A DNA stretch of 33,955 bases, taken from contig NZ_SMRQ01000041.1 in NCBI RefSeq assembly GCF_004359965.1, positions 1 to 33,955 of the forward strand, given 5' to 3'. The position numbers were made by a program, and so were the translations under genes. Shown here one piece after another: positions 8,730 to 15,807 of the stretch. This DNA comes from Cognatilysobacter segetis. GTDB taxonomy: Bacteria > Pseudomonadota > Gammaproteobacteria > Xanthomonadales > Xanthomonadaceae. The notes under the pieces are model-generated. The model worked only from the letters and a program-made list of their open reading frames with translations, did not search any database and was not told where the DNA came from. Each line of letters begins with the position of its first letter. Positions within the stretch are counted from its first letter, which is position 1.

Positions 8730-9209
8730 TCAGGAGCGGCCGTCGTCCTTTTCGTGCAGCCCCAGCCGCCGTTCGACGGCATTGAGCGCGGTCAGCACCA
8801 CGAGCGTCAGCAGAGTGGCGGACACCGCGAGCACGTAGTGGCGCAGCCCGGTCACGACGCCGATCACCGCGACCATGAGCAGCGACGCGGCGGTGGTGAT
8901 GCCCGCCACCGGCAATCCCCGGCGCCGCGCGAAGATCGTGCCGGCGCCGATGAAGGCCACGCCGTTGATCACGGCCTCGACCAGCCGCAGCGGATCGACC
9001 TGGATGCGGATCGCCGGATCGTGCGGCGGCGGATTGGCCAGCGCCAGCTGGCTCAGCGCCATCAGGAGGGCGGCTGCGCCCGCCACCAGCATGTGCGTGC
9101 GAAAACCGGCCGGGCGGTTCTTGAGCTCGCGTTCGTAACCGATCACGCCGCCCAACAGCATCGCGCAGGCCGCCGCGCCCACCGCTTCGAGTTCCGCCAT
9201 CCATTCCAT
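8730..9209 (-). CDS. MgtC/SapB-family membrane protein
   Basis: Inner-membrane protein of 159 aa with about four hydrophobic segments: AVGAAACAMLLGGVIGY, THMLVAGAAALLMALSQLAL, INGVAFIGAGTIFA and AASLLMVAVIGVVTGLRHYVLAVSA in outline. Diagnostic MgtC/SapB features are GYERELKNRPAGFRTHMLV and VAFIGAGTI. MgtC of Salmonella helps survival at low magnesium and inhibits the F1Fo ATPase, but most family members are uncharacterised. The cytoplasmic C-terminal ACT-like domain of full MgtC is absent; only a short charged tail remains. An alternative start is three codons later (9200). It is convergent with the lipoprotein gene and divergent from the repair operon. Confidence 0.88.
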   Translation of the reverse strand: MEWMAELEAVGAAACAMLLGGVIGYERELKNRPAGFRTHMLVAGAAALLMALSQLALANPPPHDPAIRIQVDPLRLVEAVINGVAFIGAGTIFARRRGLPVAGITTAASLLMVAVIGVVTGLRHYVLAVSATLLTLVVLTALNAVERRLGLHEKDDGRS

Positions 9210-9283
9210 GCCGTCACGGTCCGTGAGACGGCGTCAACGTACCGTCGCCCCGCGTCTTGTCGGCGCGCTGACGGGCCGCTGCC

Positions 9284-9289
9284 TACGGT
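9284..9289 (+). promoter_or_regulatory. -10 element for leaderless repair operon mRNA
   Basis: TACGGT ends 6 bp before the ATG at 9296 with no ribosome binding site. TTGTCG at 9257-9262 is 21 bp upstream, too far for a standard -35. Confidence 0.4.
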
Positions 9290-9295
9290 CGCTGC

Positions 9296-10291
9296 ATGCC
9301 TTCCGATCTCGTCGTCCTCCGCCGCGAGGGCCTGTACTGCCCGCAGGGCGACTTCTTCATCGATCCGTGGAAACCGGTCGAGCGGGCGGTGATCACGCAC
9401 GGCCACGGCGACCACGCGCGGCCGGGCATGGCGGACTACTACGCCGCGCGCCCCGGGCTGCCGATCCTGCGCTGGCGGCTGGGCGACCAGCCGTACCACG
9501 CGTTCGACTACGGCGAGCCGTTCGAGATCGGCGACGCGCGCGTCTCGTTCCATTCCGCCGGCCACGTGCTGGGTTCCGCGCAGGTCCGCATCGAAGCGGA
9601 CGGGCAGGTCTGGGTCGCGTCCGGCGACTACAAGCGCCAGCACGATCCCACCTGCGCGCCGTTCGAGGTCGTCGACTGCGACACCTTCATTACGGAAGCG
9701 ACGTTCGGCCTGCCCATCTACCGCTGGCCCGACACCAGCGACGTCGCCCGCGAGATCGTCGAATGGCGCGATCACTGCGCGTCGCGCGGCGAGGCGGCGG
9801 TGCTGCTCTGCTACGCGCTTGGAAAGGCCCAGCGCGTGCTGGCCGAGCTGGCGATGTGGACCGACCGTCCGGTGTTCCTGCACGGCGCGGTCGCCGCCGG
9901 CGTGCAGGTGTACCGCGATGCCGGCATCCGCATGGTCGAGACGCTTCCGGTGTCCGAGACGGCCAAGGGCGCGGAGTTTGCCGGCGAGCTCGTGCTGGCG
10001 CCGCCTTCCGCCGCGGGCAGCCCGTGGATGCGGCGCTTCAAGCGCGCGCAGACCGGGTTCGCGTCGGGCTGGATGCGCGTGCGCGGCAACCGCCGCCGCC
10101 GCAATTACGACCGCGGCTTCGTGGTGTCGGACCATGCCGATTGGCCCGACCTGATGCGCACCATCCGCGAGACGGGCGCGCGGCGCGTGATCGCCACGCA
10201 CGGCAATACCGACGCGATCATCCGCGCGCTCAACGAGGACGGCATCGCCGCGGAGGCCTTCGCCACCGACTTCGGCGGGGAGGGCGAATGA
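9296..10291 (+). CDS. ligase-associated DNA exonuclease (metallo-beta-lactamase/beta-CASP)
   Basis: Metallo-beta-lactamase-fold nuclease of 331 aa belonging to the exonuclease component of the bacterial ligase/helicase/phosphoesterase repair cassette. The two-metal motif THGHGDHARPG (H-x-H-x-D-H, about residues 35-42) is intact. So are SAGHVLGSAQV (metal histidine), ASGDYKRQ (metal aspartate), the beta-CASP segment ITEATFG, and the late histidines in VVSDHADW and ATHGNTD. It is therefore predicted to be active. No signal peptide. It is the first gene of a four-gene run in which each following start codon overlaps the previous stop, so the products should be made together. The role is DNA end processing by family knowledge; the exact substrate is unknown. 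Confidence 0.92.
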   Translation: MPSDLVVLRREGLYCPQGDFFIDPWKPVERAVITHGHGDHARPGMADYYAARPGLPILRWRLGDQPYHAFDYGEPFEIGDARVSFHSAGHVLGSAQVRIEADGQVWVASGDYKRQHDPTCAPFEVVDCDTFITEATFGLPIYRWPDTSDVAREIVEWRDHCASRGEAAVLLCYALGKAQRVLAELAMWTDRPVFLHGAVAAGVQVYRDAGIRMVETLPVSETAKGAEFAGELVLAPPSAAGSPWMRRFKRAQTGFASGWMRVRGNRRRRNYDRGFVVSDHADWPDLMRTIRETGARRVIATHGNTDAIIRALNEDGIAAEAFATDFGGEGE

Positions 10292-11880
10292 GGCGCTTCG
10301 CCGCGCTCTACACCGAGCTCGACCGCAGCACCGCGACGCTCGACAAGCGCGCCGCGCTGATGGCGTATTTCCGGGATGCGCCGCCGGAGGACGCGGTGTG
10401 GGCGCTGTGGCTGCTGTCGGGCGGCAAGCTGGCGAAGATCGCCAACACGCGCGAGCTGCGCGAGTGGCTGGCGGAGGAGACGCGCACGCCGGAATGGCTC
10501 ATCGACGATTGCCACGCGCACGTCGGCGACCTTGCCGAAACGCTCACGCTGCTGCATGACGACCCGCCGAAAGGCACCACCGACATTCCGCTGCATCACT
10601 GGGTCGAGAAGCGACTGCTGCCGGTCGCGGGCCGCGACCCGGTGCAGCGCCGCGCCGCGGTCGTCGACGGATGGCGCTCGCTGTGCGCGGACGAGCGCCT
10701 GGCCTTCAACAAGCTGCTCACGGGCGCGTTGCGGGTCGGCGTGTCGCAGCGGCTGGTGCAGCAGGCGCTCGCCGAGCTCTCGGGCATCGACATCGCGCGC
10801 ATCGCGCAGCGCATGCTCGGCAACTGGGCACCGACGACGGCGTTCCTCCGCGACCTGCTCGATCCCGAGGAGCTTCCCGGCGACCGCGAGCAGCCGTATC
10901 CGTTCTTCCTTGCCTCGCCGCTGGAAGCGGAGGCGCCGTCGCTCGGGCCGATCGAGGACTGGCTGCTCGAATGGACGTGGGACGGGATCCGCCTGCAGCT
11001 CATCCGACGCGGCGCCGAGATTGCGTTGTGGTCGCGTGGCGAGGAGCGCCTGGACGGCCGCTTCCCGGAGATCGAGGACGCCGCCACGCTGCTGCCGCGC
11101 GACTGCGTGCTCGATGGCGAGCTGCTGGCCTGGCGCGCTGGCGACGAGCAGCCGATGCCGTTCACCGCGCTGCAGACCCGCATCCAGCGACGCAAGCCGG
11201 GCCCGAAGACACTCGCCGACACGCCGGTCTGCGTGCTCGCCTACGACCTGCTCGAACTCGACGGTCGCGACCTGCGCGAGGTGCCGCTGGTCGAGCGCCG
11301 GCAGATGCTCGACGACCTGTTGTCGGAGACGAACGATCCGCGCATCGTGCCGTCGCCGCTCGTGGACGCGGGCGACTGGGCCGAGGCGCTGACGCTGCGC
11401 GAGGCAGCGCGCGAGCGCGGCGTCGAGGGCCTGATGCTCAAGCGCCGCGCGTCGAGCTACCAGGTGGGCCGCCGGCGCGGCGACTGGTGGAAGTGGAAGA
11501 TCGACCCGCTCAACATCGATGCGGTGCTGATCTACGCGCAGTCCGGCCATGGGCGGCGCAGCACGCTGTTCACCGACTACACGTTCGCGCTCTGGGATGG
11601 CGATGCGCTGGTGCCGGTCGCCAAGGCGTATTCGGGTCTGGACGACAAGGAGATCCTCACCCTCGACCGCTGGATCCGTGCGCACACGCTCGAGCGTTTC
11701 GGGCCGGTGCGATCGGTCGAGCCGGTGCACGTGTTCGAGCTCGGCTTCGAGGCGGTGAACAAGTCCTCGCGCCACAAGTCGGGCATCGCGGTCCGCTTCC
11801 CGCGCATCCTGCGCTGGCGGCACGACAAGACGCCGCGCGACGCCGACCGCCTGGACACGCTGCGGGCGCTGGCGCGATGA
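10288..11880 (+). CDS. ATP-dependent DNA ligase with altered catalytic motif I
   Basis: Polynucleotide ligase of 530 aa from the ligase-associated repair cassette. An N-terminal DNA-binding domain (about 1-200) is followed by the adenylation domain and an OB fold. The other motifs are present: DGELLAWR (III), LAYDLLELDG (IIIa), EGLMLKRR (IV), WWKWK (V). Motif I, normally K-x-D-G-x-R with the lysine that accepts AMP, reads EWTWDGIR: threonine at residue 230 (codon ACG, 10975-10977) instead of lysine. Family knowledge says this lysine is essential, so the protein may be inactive in adenylation, have a structural role, or reflect a sequence error (AAG to ACG is one base). The reading frame is full length with normal codon use. 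It overlaps the exonuclease stop (ATGA) and the helicase start. Confidence 0.9.
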   Translation: MRRFAALYTELDRSTATLDKRAALMAYFRDAPPEDAVWALWLLSGGKLAKIANTRELREWLAEETRTPEWLIDDCHAHVGDLAETLTLLHDDPPKGTTDIPLHHWVEKRLLPVAGRDPVQRRAAVVDGWRSLCADERLAFNKLLTGALRVGVSQRLVQQALAELSGIDIARIAQRMLGNWAPTTAFLRDLLDPEELPGDREQPYPFFLASPLEAEAPSLGPIEDWLLEWTWDGIRLQLIRRGAEIALWSRGEERLDGRFPEIEDAATLLPRDCVLDGELLAWRAGDEQPMPFTALQTRIQRRKPGPKTLADTPVCVLAYDLLELDGRDLREVPLVERRQMLDDLLSETNDPRIVPSPLVDAGDWAEALTLREAARERGVEGLMLKRRASSYQVGRRRGDWWKWKIDPLNIDAVLIYAQSGHGRRSTLFTDYTFALWDGDALVPVAKAYSGLDDKEILTLDRWIRAHTLERFGPVRSVEPVHVFELGFEAVNKSSRHKSGIAVRFPRILRWRHDKTPRDADRLDTLRALAR

Positions 11881-14630
11881 CCGGCTGGTTGCTGCGCGGC
11901 CAGTTGCCCCCGGAGGGCGAGGACCCGTATGCCGCATATCCGGAGCGTCCGGATCCCGATGCACCGCGGCAGACGGTCGAATCGATCCGTCGCCAACAGG
12001 CGCGCGTCGCGGCGGCCGAGCGCCGACGGCTCGCCTCGGAGGCGCGCAGGGCGCGCGCGCGCGCCGCGGCCGAACGGACGGCCGCGCCCGATGCGATCGC
12101 TGCGCTGGAAGGCGTCGTCGGCGGGGACTCGATCGACGCGCTTCGCGGCCCGCCCGAGGCTCGCACGCCCGAGGACGTGCTGGCGGCGTGGTTCGCGGGC
12201 CGCGGCTGGAGCCCGGCGCCGTTCCAGCGCGAGGTCTGGTCGCGTTACCTGCGGGGCGAAAGCGGCCTGCTCCACACGCCGACCGGCAGCGGCAAGACAC
12301 TGGCGGCCTTCGGTGGCGCGCTGATCGAAGCGGTCGCCGAGTCGCACGGCCGCGCGGGAGCAGCGCCCGCGGGCGAATCGCAGGACGCATCGGCGCGCGA
12401 ACTGAAGGTGCTGTGGATTACGCCGCTGCGTGCGCTCGCCGCCGATACCGCGCGCGCGCTGCGCGAGCCCGTCGAGGGTCTCGCGCTCGACTGGACGGTC
12501 GGCCTCCGCACCGGCGATGCGTCGGCGCGCGACAAGCGTCTTGCGCGCGAAGGCGGACTGGACGTGCTGGTGACGACGCCCGAGTCGCTCGCGTTGCTGC
12601 TGTCCTATCCGGACACGGCGACGCGCCTGCGCTCGCTGCGTTGCATCGTCGTCGATGAATGGCACGAACTGCTGGGTACGAAGCGCGGCGTGCTGCTGCA
12701 GCTCTGCCTCGCGCGCCTGCGTGCGCTTTCGCCGTCGCTGCGCACGTGGGGCCTGTCGGCGACGCTCGGCAACCTCGACGAGGCGCGCGACGTGCTGCTG
12801 CCGCAGGCGTCAGCCAGTGCGATCGTGTCCGGCGCGACGCCGCGGCCGGTCACGCTGGAGACGCTGGTGCCCGAGGCGGGCGAGCGGTTTCCGTGGGCGG
12901 GGCATCTGGGCCTCACGCAGCTGGCACGCGTCACCGATCGCGTGTTCCGCGCACGCACCAGCCTGCTGTTCACCAACACGCGCGCGCACGCGGAGCTCTG
13001 GCACCAGGCGTTGCAGGCGGTCTGGCCGGAGGATCCGGGCACGCTCGCGCTGCACCACGGCTCGCTCGACCCGACATTGCGCGCGGATGTCGAGGCAGGC
13101 CTGCGCGACGGCAGCCTGCGGTGCGTCGTGGCGACCTCGAGCCTCGACCTCGGCGTCGATTTCCCCGCGGTCGACCAGGTGTTCCAGCTCGGCAGCCCGA
13201 AGGGCACCGCGCGCCTGCTGCAGCGCGCCGGCCGCGCGAAGCATCGACCCGGCGAGTCCGGCCACGTGCTCTGCATTCCCACGCACATGCTCGAGCTGGT
13301 GGAGTTCGCCGCCGTACGCGAGGCGATCGCATCGGGCGAGGTCGAGGCGCGCACGCCGCCGCGCCTGAGCCTCGACGTGCTGGCGCAGCACTGCGTCACG
13401 CTCGCCCTCGGCGGCGGCTTCGACGGCGACGCGCTGCTGGCCGAGGTGCGCGGCACGCATGCGTTCGCGCAGCTGGGTGACGCGGCGTGGCGTGCGGTGC
13501 TCGACTTCATCGTCCAGGGCGGCAGCGCGCTGGAGCACTATCCGGACTTCCATCGCGTGGTGCGCGACGCGAACGGACGGTACGTGGTCGAGGATCGCCG
13601 CGTCGCGACGCGGCACCGGCTTTCGATCGGCACGATCACCAGCGAGGGATCCGTCGCCGTCAAGCTGCTGCGCGGCGCGACGCTCGGCGCGGTGGAGGAG
13701 GGCTTCGTCGCGCGCCTCAAGCCCGGCGACCGCTTCCTGTTCTCCGGCCGCATGCTCAAGCTCGTGCGCATGGAGGCGATGACGGCCTACGTGCAGCGCG
13801 CGCCGGCGGGTGAGGGGCAGGTGCCGCAATGGACGGGCATCCGCCAGCCGTTGTCGATGGAACTCGCCGCGCGCGTCGAACGCCTGCTCGCATCGCCGAT
13901 CGACGTCCCGGAGATGCGCGCCGTGTCCGGGCTGCTCGAGCTGCAGTCCCGACTATCGACGCTGCCGCGCGCCGGTCGCCTGCTGGTCGAGGCGGTGCGG
14001 ACGCGCGAGGGCCCGCAGTGGTTCGTGTTCCCGTTCGCCGGCCGGCTGGCGAACGAAGGCCTCGCCGCGCTGCTGTCGCTGCGATGGGGCCGCATCGAGC
14101 CCAACACGTTCGGCTACGCCGCCAACGACTACGGCTTCGTGCTGAAGCCGGCGCGCGACGTGGCGATCGACGCGGAGCGCCTGCATGCGCTCATGTCGCC
14201 CGAACGCCTGTTCGAGGATCTGCGCGAGAGCCTCAACCTCGGCGAACTTGCGCGCCGGCAGTTCCGGGAAATCGCGCGCATCGCCGGCCTGCTGCCGCCG
14301 ACGGTGCCGGGGCGGCCGCAGAAGAGCACCCGGCAGCTGCAGGCATCGAGCGGGCTGCTCTACGACGTGCTGCAGCGTTACGACCCGCATCACATGCTGC
14401 TGGAGCTCGCCGAGCGCGAGGTGTTCGCGGGGCAGCTGGAAGTTCAGCGCCTGCAGCGCGTGCTCGACGACTGCGCGGGTCGCGAGTTGATGCTGGTGCG
14501 CCCGCGCGGCCTGACCCCGCTGTCGGTCCCGCTGTGGGCCGAGGGGCTGCGCGGCCAGCTCAGCACCGAGGACTGGAAGACCCGCGTGCAGCGCGCCGCC
14601 GGCCAGCTGGAGAAACGCCATGGCCGCTGA
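11877..14630 (+). CDS. ligase-associated Lhr-type DEXH helicase
   Basis: Superfamily 2 helicase of 917 aa, the Lhr-core type found in the ligase cassette; family members move 3'-5' on single-stranded DNA and unwind duplexes. Walker A is TPTGSGKT (about residue 138), the DEXH box is VDEWHELLGTKRG, then WGLSATLGN, and motif VI is QRAGRAKHRPGE. The winged-helix and Lhr-specific C-terminal domains follow (GLLPPTVPGRP region to the end). The start overlaps the ligase stop as ATGA. From it, about 95 residues precede the usual family start near AAWFAGRGWSPAPFQ: an arginine/alanine-rich, probably helical stretch (RRQQARVAAAERRRLASEARRARA) of unknown role. A GTG at 12178 would remove it, but the overlap favours the long form. 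Confidence 0.92.
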   Translation: MTGWLLRGQLPPEGEDPYAAYPERPDPDAPRQTVESIRRQQARVAAAERRRLASEARRARARAAAERTAAPDAIAALEGVVGGDSIDALRGPPEARTPEDVLAAWFAGRGWSPAPFQREVWSRYLRGESGLLHTPTGSGKTLAAFGGALIEAVAESHGRAGAAPAGESQDASARELKVLWITPLRALAADTARALREPVEGLALDWTVGLRTGDASARDKRLAREGGLDVLVTTPESLALLLSYPDTATRLRSLRCIVVDEWHELLGTKRGVLLQLCLARLRALSPSLRTWGLSATLGNLDEARDVLLPQASASAIVSGATPRPVTLETLVPEAGERFPWAGHLGLTQLARVTDRVFRARTSLLFTNTRAHAELWHQALQAVWPEDPGTLALHHGSLDPTLRADVEAGLRDGSLRCVVATSSLDLGVDFPAVDQVFQLGSPKGTARLLQRAGRAKHRPGESGHVLCIPTHMLELVEFAAVREAIASGEVEARTPPRLSLDVLAQHCVTLALGGGFDGDALLAEVRGTHAFAQLGDAAWRAVLDFIVQGGSALEHYPDFHRVVRDANGRYVVEDRRVATRHRLSIGTITSEGSVAVKLLRGATLGAVEEGFVARLKPGDRFLFSGRMLKLVRMEAMTAYVQRAPAGEGQVPQWTGIRQPLSMELAARVERLLASPIDVPEMRAVSGLLELQSRLSTLPRAGRLLVEAVRTREGPQWFVFPFAGRLANEGLAALLSLRWGRIEPNTFGYAANDYGFVLKPARDVAIDAERLHALMSPERLFEDLRESLNLGELARRQFREIARIAGLLPPTVPGRPQKSTRQLQASSGLLYDVLQRYDPHHMLLELAEREVFAGQLEVQRLQRVLDDCAGRELMLVRPRGLTPLSVPLWAEGLRGQLSTEDWKTRVQRAAGQLEKRHGR

Positions 14631-15327
14631 CGACGGCCGCTGGGTCGAGGCGGAGATCGCGGGCGAGGCGGTGCTGCTGCTGGCGTCGCGTGCGCTGTAC
14701 TGGGTGCGCGAGCGACGGCTGTTCCTGTCCGACCTGCACCTGGGCAAGGCCGACGTGTTCCGGCGCGCCGGCATCGGCCTGCCGCGCGGCGGCACTGCCG
14801 ACGACCTCGGCCGGCTCGGCGCCGCGATCGACGCCACGGGCGCCCGGAGCGTCTGGATCCTCGGCGACGTCGTGCACGGCGCCGTGCACGACAGCGCGTG
14901 GCGGGACGATTGGGCCGCGTGGCGCCATCGCCACGCGCGGGTCGAGGTGGCGGCGCTCACCGGCAACCACGACCGCGCGCTGGAGTCCGCAGGCCTCGGC
15001 GTCGAGCTGCTCGGGGAGAGTTTCGACACCGGCCCCTTCGCGCTCCGGCACGAGCCGACGGTCGTCCCGGGCTTGCACGTGCTTTCGGGTCATCTCCACC
15101 CGTGCGTCGCGGTGCCCGGCCTGGGCAGCCGTCGCTGGCCGGTGTTCTGGTTACGGCCGGAGACGACGATCCTGCCGGCGTTCTCGGAGTTCACCGGCGG
15201 CTGCCATGTCGACGCGAGCGGTCGCGACGGGCTCGTGGTCTGCGCGGCGGGGACCGCGGCGTGGATTCGACGACCGCGTGCGAAGGCCGCTGAACCCGCG
15301 CCCAGTCGCGCGCCGCGTGGCGGTTGA
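14620..15327 (+). CDS. pdeM: ligase-associated DNA endonuclease/phosphoesterase PdeM
   Basis: Calcineurin-like metallophosphoesterase of 235 aa, the fourth member of the cassette; the Pseudomonas putida counterpart (MPE) is a manganese-dependent single-strand DNA endonuclease. Metal-binding motifs are complete: SDLHLGKAD, GDVVHG, GNHDRAL and the late GHLHP. Its start overlaps the helicase stop by 11 bp, showing translational coupling. The C-terminal 20 residues are basic and proline/alanine-rich (RRPRAKAAEPAPSRAPRGG), a tail beyond the catalytic domain. The stop lies inside the -35 element of the tmRNA promoter, with no terminator between, so read-through into ssrA is possible. Confidence 0.92.
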   Translation: MAADDGRWVEAEIAGEAVLLLASRALYWVRERRLFLSDLHLGKADVFRRAGIGLPRGGTADDLGRLGAAIDATGARSVWILGDVVHGAVHDSAWRDDWAAWRHRHARVEVAALTGNHDRALESAGLGVELLGESFDTGPFALRHEPTVVPGLHVLSGHLHPCVAVPGLGSRRWPVFWLRPETTILPAFSEFTGGCHVDASGRDGLVVCAAGTAAWIRRPRAKAAEPAPSRAPRGG

Positions 15328-15351
15328 GAAGCGGGCGAGGGCGCCTATACT
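15324..15351 (+). promoter_or_regulatory. tmRNA promoter
   Basis: TTGAGA (15324-15329) and TATACT (15346-15351) with a 16-bp spacer. The start near 15358 gives a precursor with about 21 nt to be removed by RNase P before the mature 5' end. Confidence 0.75.
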
Positions 15352-15378
15352 GGCTGCGTCAGCGTTAAAGCTTTCCCC

Positions 15379-15732
15379 GGGGGTGCACTGGCTTCGACGG
15401 GGGTCGCGAAATCGCCTGGCGCATGCCGAGGGGGTAGCTTTCCTCGTTAATCCAGCTGCAAAACTCTAGTTGCCAACGACGACAACTACGCTCTCGCCGC
15501 TTAAGGCGTAAGCCCCGAAACAGCTTGTGTCCGTGCTCGCTGCGTAGGGTCATTATCACGGAATCGCCGGTGATGGCTGCCCGTCAGTCGCCGGTTAACC
15601 CAAAGCGGGCTTGTCTCAGGGTGCGCTTTGCACGCCGTGCTGCCCTGCGACGAGACTCAACGGCGAGCTAAGCATGTAGTGCCGGGGATGGAGTGCCTTC
15701 GGACGGCGGTTCGATTCCGCCCACCTCCACCA
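15379..15732 (+). ncRNA. ssrA: transfer-messenger RNA (tmRNA)
   Basis: One-piece tmRNA of 354 nt that rescues stalled ribosomes with SmpB and tags the unfinished protein for destruction. The acceptor stem pairs GGGGGTG (15379-15385) with CACCTCC (15722-15728) and contains a G3-U pair, the alanyl-tRNA synthetase identity element. CTGGCTTCGACGGG at the 5' side and GGTTCGATTCC in the T arm complete the tRNA-like part, and the 3' CCA is encoded. The tag frame runs 15472-15504 and reads ANDDNYALAA followed by TAA, differing from the E. coli ANDENYALAA by one residue. Pseudoknot sequences fill the rest. The open frames across this region are not genes. Confidence 0.97.
15472..15504 (+). other. tmRNA proteolysis tag reading frame
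   Basis: Codons GCC AAC GAC GAC AAC TAC GCT CTC GCC GCT TAA encode the degradation tag ANDDNYALAA. The C-terminal ALAA is the ClpXP/ClpAP recognition end by family knowledge. Confidence 0.93.
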
Positions 15733-15737
15733 ACATG

Positions 15738-15768
15738 GGGCCCAGCCGAAAGGCTGGGCCCTTTTTTT
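15738..15768 (+). terminator. Rho-independent terminator of ssrA
   Basis: Perfect 10-bp stem GGGCCCAGCC / GGCTGGGCCC with a GAAA tetraloop, followed by seven T. The best terminator in the window. Confidence 0.97.
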
Positions 15769-15795
15769 CGGCGATGGCCCTCACCGGCCGGACGG

Positions 15796-15801
15796 TATGC
15801 T
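15796..15801 (+). promoter_or_regulatory. -10 element for leaderless kinase mRNA
   Basis: TATGCT ends 6 bp before the ATG at 15808, with no Shine-Dalgarno sequence. It lies 27 bp after the ssrA terminator. Confidence 0.45.
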
Positions 15802-15807
15802 GTCGCG

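Noticed and set aside
15361-15627. Open frames crossing the tmRNA gene
   Set aside because: The region is structural RNA with a complete acceptor stem, tag frame and terminator. The kinase frame is open back into it by chance.
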